Part shown: piece after piece, positions 1 through 7,313 of the stretch
Position numbering within the stretch: the first letter of the stretch is position 1
Layout of the letters: each line of letters opens with the position of its first letter
DNA from: Bacteroidales bacterium GP2
GTDB lineage: Bacteria; Bacteroidota; Bacteroidia; Bacteroidales; Muribaculaceae
Assembly (NCBI GenBank): GCA_001701115.1
Contig: DAAJ01000092.1
Coordinates: 11,509 to 33,789 of the forward strand
Direction of reading: 5' to 3'
DNA length: 22,281 nt
Translations under genes and position numbers: made by a program
The notes under the pieces: generated by a model
What the model saw: only the letters and a program-made list of their open reading frames with translations
Database searches by the model: none
What the model was told of the DNA's origin: nothing

Positions 1-559
1 CGGCATCCGGACGGTCAGCAGCTGGTATTTTGCCGACCGGCATCCGGTTGCGGGAAAGGCATCCCTGCGGCTTATATGGCTGAGATTCCGAAGAGGCAGA
101 CTGCGGTTTCTTTGAGGGCTTGATATTTAGAGATGAGATGTCCTTATCACAAATATCCTGCACCGATGCTTCCGGCATAGTTTCTTCCGGCTGCGCATCT
201 GAAGTTTCCTCTACAACCTCATCTTCTGAAAGCATCGGCTCATGCCGTACAGGCTCAGTAAACGATTCATGCTGTTGTATTTGCGCCATGTCATCGGCAT
301 CACCCTCCTGAGCCTCCGGGACTGTTGACGAAGGAACAGGCACCGGAATACTCTCAACAGTTTCCTTGCCAAGCTGTTTAGAAATCTCATGTGATATAAA
401 CTGAAACGCAACTTTTGCAATCCCCTTTAATACAGGGACTTCTCCGGTAAGTGCAAAATTTAGCACGGCATCACAAACTGTGCGTCTCACAGACGCTGAG
501 TACTGGCTGAGAATAGTGTACCATGCAAGATCAAATGTAATAGAATTGGCGTGTGTCAT
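1..559 (-). CDS. DUF6291-like protein, 3' end beyond window edge
   Basis: Reading the minus strand from the ATG at 559, the frame stays open for 186 codons to the window edge, so the C-terminus is missing. Residues about 7-62 (beginning ITFDLAWYTILSQYS, with a central FALTGEVPVLKGIAKVAFQF stretch) resemble the N-terminal domain of DUF6291 proteins, which are common in Bacteroidales and their phages and plasmids. That match is from memory of the pattern, not a search. Residues about 63-140 form an acidic, Pro/Glu/Ser-rich linker, followed by a basic tail. This layout suggests a DNA-associated or phage-derived accessory protein, but the function is unknown. A good promoter (TTTG, 20 bases, TAATTTTG) lies at 593-624 upstream, supporting the gene and its start. 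The antisense frames here have no comparable support. Confidence 0.65.
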   Translation of the reverse strand, partial: MTHANSITFDLAWYTILSQYSASVRRTVCDAVLNFALTGEVPVLKGIAKVAFQFISHEISKQLGKETVESIPVPVPSSTVPEAQEGDADDMAQIQQHESFTEPVRHEPMLSEDEVVEETSDAQPEETMPEASVQDICDKDISSLNIKPSKKPQSASSESQPYKPQGCLSRNRMPVGKIPAADRPDA

Positions 560-581
560 AGGTGTGTTTGTAATTAATGGA

Positions 582-686
582 TTAATGTGATGCAAAATTA
601 CAACACATTTTTGAAACACACAAACAAAAAAACCAAAGAAATCACATCAATGTGTGGCAGGACGCTTGATAACGCATCACATTTAA
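582..686. repeat. Inverted repeat in the divergent intergenic region
   Basis: TTAATGTGATGC at 582-593 is mirrored by GCATCACATTTAA at 674-686. Ten bases are an exact inverted match and one T is inserted in the right arm. Between them, 643-654 is a short palindrome, CACAT-CA-ATGTG. The pieces lie between the divergent DUF6291-like gene and the acyltransferase gene, so they may bind a regulator. The rest of this 235-base gap is A-rich and holds the two promoters only. Confidence 0.4.
593..624 (-). promoter_or_regulatory. Bacteroidales-type promoter of the DUF6291-like gene
   Basis: On the minus strand TTTG (621-624) is followed after 20 bases by TAATTTTG (593-600), matching the Bacteroidales consensus TTTG-N19-21-TAnnTTTG. 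The start codon is 33 bases downstream of the -7 element. One arm of an inverted repeat (582-593) begins at the last base of the -7 element and covers the expected transcription start, so an operator is possible. Confidence 0.6.
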
Positions 687-757
687 TACAAAATTCGGGC
701 ACAACTTCTCCGATGCCGCTATTACGCCAACATACACCTATATATTATGTTTTTTCG

Positions 758-765
758 TAACTTTG
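758..765 (+). promoter_or_regulatory. -7 element of the acyltransferase gene
   Basis: TAACTTTG matches TAnnTTTG. No clear -33 TTTG is seen at the right distance. The element lies downstream of the ATG at 747 in the same frame, so transcription would begin near 772 and the functional start should be the ATG at 795. Confidence 0.5.
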
Positions 766-794
766 CAGGCACAGGATTAAATTGCGATATAAAT

Positions 795-1871
795 ATGGCT
801 GAGAATGATATCACTTTTGAGGTATTCCGCACTATAGAACCGCTTAAGGATATATGGGAGAGCATGGATGTTGCCGCTGCAAACCAGATTGCCGCAGGGA
901 TGCCGCCACTGTACTATTCTTTCTACCAGACATATACATGGAATAGCTTTGCAGCCCGGTTTCATGCCGCGCACCGCAGTCTATTCAAGCATATAGAATT
1001 TATTTTGATGCGCAAAAACGGCTTGCCTGTAGCAATAGTGCCTTTGACCGTAAAGGAATTCCCGAAAAAGAAGGTAGAATTTATCTCTTGGAAAAACTCC
1101 GGAACCAACAATGTGGCATCTCTTGTTAATATTCCGGGGGGCAGTGAGCAAATCTTCAATCACCTTGCAGACTACATTTCCATCCGCTATAAGGCATACG
1201 CAAAGCGATTCTATGACCTGCCTGAGCAAACCCCGTTTTATGACGCCCTATGCATGCGCTTTCCACAGGCAAAATGCTCATCCCGCGAGAGTTTCCACAT
1301 TCCCATTAACCGGTTCGCCGGATATGAAGATTATTTTTCATCTCTCAGCAAAAGAATGCGCCAGAATATCAGGACTGCGGCAAACCATGTTGCGGACAAT
1401 GGTGTTGCAACAGAGCTGAAAATATTTGACTCTTCATGCCCTCCATCAAAAAAATACTGGCTTGACCTATGGAAACTCCTATATATCCGTAAGTTAGACT
1501 GGAACAATAAAAAACATAACCTGCTTAGCGGCATCTTATGCCAGTTTAAGGCATACTTCCAGGTAAGGAGCGGAATGACAGCGGCAAGCTTCAAAGCATT
1601 GACCCAATCGAAACTCATTGTACTGGAAATAAACGGTGAGCCTGCGGCATTTACACTTGTATATCGGTATGACAACCGGATTATTGTGCCAAAACTTGCA
1701 TCCAACATGAAATTCAGCAAGTATTCACCGGGGATTTTGCTCTTGTGCGACACAATCAAATGGTGCTTTGAAAACGGCATTACAGATTACGACCTGTCCA
1801 GAGGCAACGAACCATACAAGCACCGCATGGGCGCGATTGCCGAACCGATATGCCGCTTCCTGGCACGCTAA
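795..1871 (+). CDS. FemAB/GNAT-type acyltransferase (Acetyltransf_6-like)
   Basis: Predicted cytoplasmic protein of 358 residues with no signal peptide or membrane segment. The C-terminal third has the pattern of the BioF2/CelD-like acetyltransferase domain: an 'IVLEINGEPAAFTLVYRYDN' strand pair, the 'CFENGITDYDLSRGNEPYKH' motif, and a KHRMG segment just before the end. Relatives transfer acyl or aminoacyl groups during cell-envelope or exopolysaccharide synthesis; the substrate here cannot be told. The frame extends upstream to an ATG at 747, but a TAACTTTG promoter element at 758-765 lies inside that extension, so the ATG at 795 was chosen. It stands alone between a divergent gene and rpoD. 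The family assignment is reasonably sure and the role is not. Confidence 0.75.
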   Translation: MAENDITFEVFRTIEPLKDIWESMDVAAANQIAAGMPPLYYSFYQTYTWNSFAARFHAAHRSLFKHIEFILMRKNGLPVAIVPLTVKEFPKKKVEFISWKNSGTNNVASLVNIPGGSEQIFNHLADYISIRYKAYAKRFYDLPEQTPFYDALCMRFPQAKCSSRESFHIPINRFAGYEDYFSSLSKRMRQNIRTAANHVADNGVATELKIFDSSCPPSKKYWLDLWKLLYIRKLDWNNKKHNLLSGILCQFKAYFQVRSGMTAASFKALTQSKLIVLEINGEPAAFTLVYRYDNRIIVPKLASNMKFSKYSPGILLLCDTIKWCFENGITDYDLSRGNEPYKHRMGAIAEPICRFLAR

Positions 1872-1884
1872 CTGCCATTTTTTT
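1861..1884 (+). terminator. Weak intrinsic terminator overlapping the acyltransferase stop codon
   Basis: TGGCA (1861-1865) pairs with TGCCA (1873-1877) around a 7-base loop, and a run of T follows at once. The stem is only five pairs, so termination is probably partial. Confidence 0.35.
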
Positions 1885-1896
1885 GCTTTTTTAAAC

Positions 1897-2013
1897 ATCT
1901 TTGCATACTAAAATCTCTTTCCGGGGTGTTATTAATAAAGATATGTGGATATAATCATCATTTTTGAGCTAAAAAACTCGATTTTTTTCACTATCTTTGC
2001 ACGCTAAAATCTC
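1897..2013 (+). promoter_or_regulatory. rpoD: Repeated promoter segment upstream of rpoD
   Basis: Two 21-base copies, 1897-1917 and 1993-2013, agree at 19 positions. Both contain ATCTTTGCA followed by CTAAAATCTC. The downstream copy carries a full -7 element, TATCTTTG (1992-1999), 25 bases before the rpoD start codon; the upstream copy has CATCTTTG. Neither has a TTTG at the ideal -33 distance. This looks like tandem promoters made by a local duplication. Confidence 0.5.
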
Positions 2014-2024
2014 AGACAAAGCTA

Positions 2025-2885
2025 ATGAGACAACTAAAAATCACAAAATCAATCACCAACCGCGAAAGCGCCTCTCTTGACAAATATTTGCAAGAGATTG
2101 GTCGCGAGGAGCTTATCTCTGTTGAAGAGGAGGTGGAACTCGCCCAGCGCATTCGCCAGGGAGACCAGAGGGCACTTGAAAAACTTACCCGTGCAAATCT
2201 TCGCTTCGTTGTATCTGTGGCAAAGCAGTACCAGAACCAGGGACTCAGCCTGCCGGACCTTATCAACGAAGGCAATCTCGGGCTTATTAAGGCTGCGCAG
2301 AAGTTTGACGAGACCCGTGGATTCAAATTCATCTCCTACGCGGTGTGGTGGATCCGCCAGTCCATTCTCCAGGCACTTGCGGAGCAAAGCCGTATCGTGC
2401 GCCTGCCTCTGAACCAGGTCGGCTCACTCAACAAAATCAGCAAGGCGCTCTCTAAATTCGAGCAGGAGCATGAGCGCCGACCCTCTCCGGAAGAACTCGC
2501 AGAAAGGCTTGATGTGCCGGTTGACAAAATCGCTGACACATTAAAGGTTTCCGGACGGCACATTTCTGTGGACGCTCCATTTGTAGAAGGTGAAGACAAC
2601 AGCCTTCTTGACGTCCTCACTAATGATGACTCCCCTATGGCAGACTCTACCCTCACTCAGGAGAGCCTGAGCAAGGAGGTAGACCGCGCATTGCGCCAGC
2701 TCCACGAGAGAGAAAGGGAGATTCTTAAGATGTTCTTCGGTATCGGATGCCAGGAAATGACACTGGAGGAGATAGGTGAAAAATTTGACCTTACCCGTGA
2801 ACGTGTCCGTCAGATTAAAGAAAAAGCTATCCGCCGCCTCAAAGGACAAAAAAGCAAACTGCTCAAAACATATCTCGGTCAGTAA
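2025..2885 (+). CDS. rpoD: RNA polymerase primary sigma factor (RpoD/SigA family)
   Basis: At 286 residues it is the short housekeeping sigma factor typical of Bacteroidetes, lacking the long region 1.1 and non-conserved insert of proteobacterial sigma-70. Region 1.2 (about 9-48) holds SLDKYLQEIGREELISVEEE. Region 2 (about 51-122) has LRFVVSVAKQYQ, the core-binding PDLINEGNLGLIKAAQKFD and the -10-recognising FISYAVWWIRQSI. Region 3 follows, and region 4 (about 220-282) ends with the helix-turn-helix LTRERVRQIKEKAIRRLK. It directs core polymerase to the TAnnTTTG promoters seen across this window. The ATG lies 25 bases after a strong -7 element, and a strong terminator closes the single-gene unit. 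Confidence 0.97.
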   Translation: MRQLKITKSITNRESASLDKYLQEIGREELISVEEEVELAQRIRQGDQRALEKLTRANLRFVVSVAKQYQNQGLSLPDLINEGNLGLIKAAQKFDETRGFKFISYAVWWIRQSILQALAEQSRIVRLPLNQVGSLNKISKALSKFEQEHERRPSPEELAERLDVPVDKIADTLKVSGRHISVDAPFVEGEDNSLLDVLTNDDSPMADSTLTQESLSKEVDRALRQLHEREREILKMFFGIGCQEMTLEEIGEKFDLTRERVRQIKEKAIRRLKGQKSKLLKTYLGQ

Positions 2886-2914
2886 TCAGTATCGCTGGTC
2901 GTTTTAACTTATTC

Positions 2915-2954
2915 GGGAGACAGTGTTTCAACAACACCGTCTCCCGTTTTTTTT
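2915..2954 (+). terminator. Intrinsic terminator of rpoD
   Basis: GGGAGAC-A-GTGTT pairs with AACAC-C-GTCTCCC across a 5-base loop (2915-2945), one mismatch in a 13-position stem. A run of eight T follows at 2947-2954. Confidence 0.9.
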
Positions 2955-3020
2955 ACACCTTATGCTATCCTCCAACCATAAATGCCGGCAACACCTGCCG
3001 ATAATCCGGGCTAAATGGCA

Positions 3021-3087
3021 ATGAGGAATTTATATTTTCAACCAACACTGATTTTCAGGTCTTTAACAAAGCAAAAGAGGAATATTT
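3021..3087 (+). promoter_or_regulatory. Upstream element copy A (before the regulator gene)
   Basis: This 67-base segment aligns without gaps to 4250-4316. Shared blocks are ATGAGGAATTT (3021-3031, 11/11), ATTTTCAG (3051-3058, 8/8) and CAAA..AGGAATATTT (3072-3087, 14/16). The AGGAAT-containing half-sites at the two ends are 54 bases apart. The second half-site (3077) is 49 bases before the -7 element, exactly as in copy B. It is placed like an activator or repressor binding region. The rest of the 2886-3185 gap holds the rpoD terminator and the promoter at 3126-3133. Confidence 0.7.
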
Positions 3088-3125
3088 TACTGCTCGAATT
3101 TACTCTTCCCAACCCATTATTTACT

Positions 3126-3133
3126 TAACTTTG
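3126..3133 (+). promoter_or_regulatory. -7 element of the regulator gene
   Basis: TAACTTTG matches TAnnTTTG. A poor -33 (TTTA at 3099-3102) fits a promoter that needs an activator. Transcription would begin near 3140, after the TTG at 3138 that opens the frame, which argues for the ATG at 3186 as the real start. Confidence 0.6.
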
Positions 3134-3185
3134 CATCTTGGATTATACCGGATTGGACATTGCTTTCAAACATAATTACAGACAG

Positions 3186-4229
3186 ATGAGACCTCATAGA
3201 ATCCTACCATATATCTGCTGCATTGTGGCATTCCTTGCCACATGTAATCATGCAACTGCAGAAAATACGATAGAGCGCACCGCGGAATACATTGAAAATA
3301 TTCAGGACAGCCTATTTATCACTTCCCTATTTATCAGCAATAGAGGGAACAAAATGGATGTCTGGGTTCAAATACAGGCTAAGGGCGTTGCATTAGAAAT
3401 ATATTCAATGGAATTGTGCGTAGATAAATATATCTTTGAACCCAAAGTCCCTTTTTCATTTACCGTTGATGAAGAAGAGACAACAGACAGCCTTATTACA
3501 TGGGATTGCGTAATCCAGTTCCCATATTATAGCACCTTTCATTACGATGACACATGGACAATCAATACATCCCGTGGCAAATTCACCGGACAGCTTAATC
3601 CGTGGCTACAACCAAATAAAACATCACGTTGGCGCATATTTTGGATTAAATATCAGAAATTCGTTCCCCTCGCCATTATTATATTATGCGGCATAATCAT
3701 TGCCTTTATCATCTCTTTTTACCGGAAACTCCGCAGAAAAGACATTGAAGACCGGCTCCGTATTGCCCGACAATATGAAACACTACGTGAAACTAATAAG
3801 CGCACCAACACAGAACTTCGTGAAAAAGTAGAGACTCTGTATGCTGAACGCTGGAGCATTTTCAACCGCTTGTGCAATGAGTACTTCGATAAAAAGGATG
3901 CGGACTCAGACAATGTGCGTCTATCGGTTTACAAAGAGCTTGAGCGGCAGATTAATGATATGCGCGGCAACAAATCACTTGCTGAACTTGAAAGGCTCGT
4001 CGATACTTACAACAGCAAACTCATTCATCGTGTCCGCACCCAGATTCCATCCCTAACGAAAAACGATATTACCTTCCTCACCTACCTCTATTCCGGATTC
4101 TCACCCCGTGCCATTTGCCTGTTCACCGATATAAAGATAAAGAACTTCTATAACCGGAAGGCTCGCCTGAAAGACAAAATCCTTGAATCTGGAGCCCCGG
4201 ACAGCGAGGAGTTTGCCTCAAAGATGTAG
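3186..4229 (+). CDS. Membrane-anchored transcriptional regulator with C-terminal LuxR-like helix-turn-helix
   Basis: The 347 residues divide into a signal peptide or anchor (1-25), a periplasmic domain rich in beta-strand (about 26-155), a membrane helix (about 158-178), a basic and charged coiled coil (about 180-225) and a C-terminal DNA-binding domain (about 288-335, SLTKNDITFLTYLYSGFSPR then a FTDIKIKNFYNRKARLKDKI recognition helix). The layout suggests a one-component sensor that reads a periplasmic cue and binds DNA from the membrane, as ToxR-like proteins do (inference). No kinase or receiver domain is visible. The frame opens at a TTG (3138), but the promoter -7 ends at 3133, so the ATG at 3186 was chosen. 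The next gene encodes an outer membrane protein with the same upstream element, making it the likely target. Confidence 0.7.
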   Translation: MRPHRILPYICCIVAFLATCNHATAENTIERTAEYIENIQDSLFITSLFISNRGNKMDVWVQIQAKGVALEIYSMELCVDKYIFEPKVPFSFTVDEEETTDSLITWDCVIQFPYYSTFHYDDTWTINTSRGKFTGQLNPWLQPNKTSRWRIFWIKYQKFVPLAIIILCGIIIAFIISFYRKLRRKDIEDRLRIARQYETLRETNKRTNTELREKVETLYAERWSIFNRLCNEYFDKKDADSDNVRLSVYKELERQINDMRGNKSLAELERLVDTYNSKLIHRVRTQIPSLTKNDITFLTYLYSGFSPRAICLFTDIKIKNFYNRKARLKDKILESGAPDSEEFASKM

Positions 4230-4249
4230 CCAATTGCCTGATATTCAGC

Positions 4250-4316
4250 ATGAGGAATTTTACAACGTTCCTCACGCTCATTTTCAGTCAGTTACAGGGG
4301 CAAATAAGGAATATTT
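4250..4316 (+). promoter_or_regulatory. Upstream element copy B (before the outer membrane protein gene)
   Basis: Second copy of the three-block element: ATGAGGAATTT (4250-4260), ATTTTCAG (4280-4287) and CAAA..AGGAATATTT (4301-4316). Internal spacings and the 49-base distance from the last half-site to the -7 element (4355) equal those of copy A. Only this copy also has a 7-base inverted repeat, TGAGGAA (4251-4257) with TTCCTCA (4268-4274), without a following T run, so it looks more like a binding site than a terminator. Confidence 0.7.
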
Positions 4317-4354
4317 AACCTCTCTCATCCAAAACGGGGTACAATTCGTAGCAA

Positions 4355-4362
4355 TAACTTTG
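4355..4362 (+). promoter_or_regulatory. -7 element of the outer membrane protein gene
   Basis: TAACTTTG, identical to the -7 of the preceding regulator gene. There is no TTTG at the -33 distance. Its placement 49 bases after the start of the last half-site matches copy A. Confidence 0.6.
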
Positions 4363-4451
4363 CAGGAAATAAAACAAAGTTATTCACCATTACCCGTTTT
4401 ATCATGAAAATACTGTTATTTCTTGCAACCACAGTCCTACATACATATAGG

Positions 4452-7313
4452 ATGAAGTGGTTGGTGTTTTGCTTATTAGCAATTATTTCTTGTGGACAAT
4501 TATCTGCAAAAAAACTCATCGTTTCAATAGCAGCTAAACAGGAGTTTACAGGAGAGGCTATCCGTAATTTCAAAGGATGGCTTATATCTTCTGCCGGCAC
4601 TGACACAATACATGGAAAACTTGCAACATCACATGTCCGCAACGGTATCGGAATGACAATTGTGACTACTCAACTGACATTTTCCGTACCAAACGAGGAT
4701 GCTGATTATATTATGACGGCACAATCGCCGGGTTATATGGATATTACACGTACAATCACAATTAAGAAGCGTAGTAACCGTAACATAAATATCGAACTGG
4801 ATAACCTTGTGTTTCAGCGGGAAGGGAAAGAACTTGGAGAAGTGGTTGTCAGGGCATCGAAAGTAAAATTTTATGCCAAAGGTGACACCATGGTTTATAA
4901 TGCAGACGCATTTGCACTACCTGAGGGCACAATGCTCGACGCGCTCATCAAACAGCTCCCCGGAGTAGAAATCCGTGACGGTGGAGAAATATATGTAGAC
5001 GGCAAGTATGTGGAAAGCCTGCTACTGAACGGGAGTGATTTTTTCAACAGCAACAAGCAGCTGATGCTCAATAATCTTGCCTCCTATACAGTCAAAAACG
5101 TATCGGTCTATGATAAAATGAGTGAACGCAGCAAACTTGCCGGTCGTGACCTTGGTGATAGCCAGTATGTGATGGATGTAACACTCAAACGCGACTATAT
5201 GTCGGGATTTGTGGGGAACATAGAGGCTGGTACCGGAATCGCATCAAGGTATCTCGGGCGTATGTTCGGCATGTGGTACACCTCACGCTCACGCCTTGCC
5301 CTCATCGCAAATGTCAACAATCTCAATGACAGCAGACAGCCAGGGCAAAATGACCAATACACGGCAACAAACAACCCGGGAGATTTCCGCACCAAAATGG
5401 CGGGACTGTCCTACAATGCCAAGTCGGTAAATCCGGACAATGAATGGGATTTTTCAGGCACTACCACTGTAAGCCATGTGCGCAACAACTATCGGGCTAT
5501 CATAAACCAGACCAATTACCTTACCAGCGGTGACACCTATGAAAATAGTTTTGATAAAGCACTGTCACATAATCTGACGGTCAACAGCAGCAATACCCTG
5601 CAACTACGCCCGAAAAATAAATATATCGGTGTTACAAACAAATTCAACTACAACAACCGTAATCAGACAGGGCGTTCCATGTCGGCGGCTTTCAATAGTG
5701 AACTCACTGATCTTACCTTGAAAATACTTGAAGCTATATATTCGGGAGAAACAACCTCTTTTGCCGACATAACCCTAAACAGCACACTTACGCAATCCTA
5801 CTTCTCCGGCAATTCACTGTCGGTCAGCGGCGGAGTGCAGTTTGACACAAAGGTGCCTTCTACCCCGGATTTGTTCAGTTCCTCAGTATCTCTTGACTAT
5901 GATCGCAGTAATACTTACGGATTTGACCGCTACGATATAAATTATAACCGTGAGAATAGCCGTTCCACTTTTTACAGTTATACACGCAATCATCCTGACC
6001 ATAATCTCAACTTCAATACTGGATTATCGTATACTTTCATTCCAAGCGGAGACCTGTCCATGCTTCTTTCATGTTATTATTTCCATAAATCGTCAACCAA
6101 AGACTCCTATTTCTACCGCCTTGACCGTCTGGGTGACGCCGGAATATTCGGAAGTCTCCCTGCTGACTATCAGTCGGCACTTGACAACGGGCAGTCCCAT
6201 ATGTCCACCATGCGCTCCCATGATGCATACATGCAATTTAACCTCACTTATAATAAGAAATTCGCATCCGGAGGGAAACTGATGCTTACAGTAAAGCCCG
6301 TATTTGAATATCTATGGCGATCACTTGATTACCGACAGACTGATAACAACCAATATATCAAAGACAATTCGTTCAAGCTCTGGTTTTACAGCACCTTCAT
6401 CAATTATACTAAAGGTAAAGACATACTGCAACTCAAATTTGACCGCAATGTCAAGTTAGTGCCACTTGACCGCCTTGTAACTATAACAGACACTCGTGAC
6501 CCGCTAAATATATACGTTGGTGCCAAAAACTTAAAAAATTCCGCCCAAAACGATTTTACACTCGGTTGGACGCGTAATTCTTTCCAGCGCCATACATGGA
6601 GCAATTATCTTTCACTTGCATACTCCTTCACACAGGATGCATTGGTGACAGCATATAGCTTCAAAAGCCTGACCGGTGTGCGTACATATATGATGCAGAA
6701 TGTGGATGGGAATTGGTATGCACGCTTGCACGAACAGTTTTACAAGGCATTCGGCACTATTGACCAATTTGACATAATAACGACATCGCGGATCACCTAC
6801 GGGCACAACGCGGATCTTATTGCAACAGACGGTGAAAACTTTACAAAGAGCATAATCAAAAACCTTGTGCTATCCGAAGACATGCGTCTGAACTGGAGAC
6901 TCGGCAAGCAGAGCATCGGGCTTAGAGCACTCGTTGAATGGCGTGACACACATGGAAACCGCAAAGGGTTCAACGATTTCTCTGCAACCACAGCACAATA
7001 TGGAATCAACGGCAACTTTGTTCTTCCATATAATTTCAGCATAGCAACCGACCTCAACATGTACACTCGCCGCGGATATGCCTACTCCGAGCTCAACACC
7101 ACCGATGTGGTATGGAACGTACGTCTAAGCTATGCTCCAAAAAAAGGTCGCTGGGTATTTATGTTAGACGGATTCGATTTGCTCCACCAATTGAGCAATG
7201 TCACCTATAATGTCAATGCGCAGGGGCGTACCGAAACATGGACAAACGTACTGCCGCGTTACGGGTTGCTCCATGTGCAGTACAAGTTTGCAGTACAGCC
7301 AAAGAAGAGATAG
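4452..7313 (+). CDS. Outer membrane beta-barrel protein (TonB-receptor-like, OMP_b-brl family)
   Basis: A 953-residue exported protein. From the ATG at 4452 the N-terminus is a textbook signal peptide (MKWLVFCLLAIISCGQLSA). The in-frame ATG at 4404 would add 16 hydrophobic residues, so 4452 is preferred but not certain. A carboxypeptidase-regulatory-like beta domain follows, then a plug-like segment (about 130-240) with LDALIKQLPGVEIRDGGEIY and VDGKYVESLLLNGSDFF, then a long alternating-strand barrel to the end. This matches Bacteroidetes outer membrane beta-barrel proteins related to TonB-dependent receptors; no SusD partner is present, so the cargo is unknown. It follows the membrane regulator and shares its upstream element. 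Its stop codon directly abuts that of the convergent GH89 gene. Confidence 0.8.
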   Translation: MKWLVFCLLAIISCGQLSAKKLIVSIAAKQEFTGEAIRNFKGWLISSAGTDTIHGKLATSHVRNGIGMTIVTTQLTFSVPNEDADYIMTAQSPGYMDITRTITIKKRSNRNINIELDNLVFQREGKELGEVVVRASKVKFYAKGDTMVYNADAFALPEGTMLDALIKQLPGVEIRDGGEIYVDGKYVESLLLNGSDFFNSNKQLMLNNLASYTVKNVSVYDKMSERSKLAGRDLGDSQYVMDVTLKRDYMSGFVGNIEAGTGIASRYLGRMFGMWYTSRSRLALIANVNNLNDSRQPGQNDQYTATNNPGDFRTKMAGLSYNAKSVNPDNEWDFSGTTTVSHVRNNYRAIINQTNYLTSGDTYENSFDKALSHNLTVNSSNTLQLRPKNKYIGVTNKFNYNNRNQTGRSMSAAFNSELTDLTLKILEAIYSGETTSFADITLNSTLTQSYFSGNSLSVSGGVQFDTKVPSTPDLFSSSVSLDYDRSNTYGFDRYDINYNRENSRSTFYSYTRNHPDHNLNFNTGLSYTFIPSGDLSMLLSCYYFHKSSTKDSYFYRLDRLGDAGIFGSLPADYQSALDNGQSHMSTMRSHDAYMQFNLTYNKKFASGGKLMLTVKPVFEYLWRSLDYRQTDNNQYIKDNSFKLWFYSTFINYTKGKDILQLKFDRNVKLVPLDRLVTITDTRDPLNIYVGAKNLKNSAQNDFTLGWTRNSFQRHTWSNYLSLAYSFTQDALVTAYSFKSLTGVRTYMMQNVDGNWYARLHEQFYKAFGTIDQFDIITTSRITYGHNADLIATDGENFTKSIIKNLVLSEDMRLNWRLGKQSIGLRALVEWRDTHGNRKGFNDFSATTAQYGINGNFVLPYNFSIATDLNMYTRRGYAYSELNTTDVVWNVRLSYAPKKGRWVFMLDGFDLLHQLSNVTYNVNAQGRTETWTNVLPRYGLLHVQYKFAVQPKKR

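Noticed and set aside
1331..1780. 149-codon minus-strand frame inside the acyltransferase gene
   Set aside because: Antisense to a gene with recognisable motifs; its product has no family pattern, signal peptide or promoter.
4251..4274. TGAGGAA/TTCCTCA hairpin after the regulator gene as a terminator
   Set aside because: No T run follows, and its left arm is part of the conserved upstream element, so a binding site is more likely.
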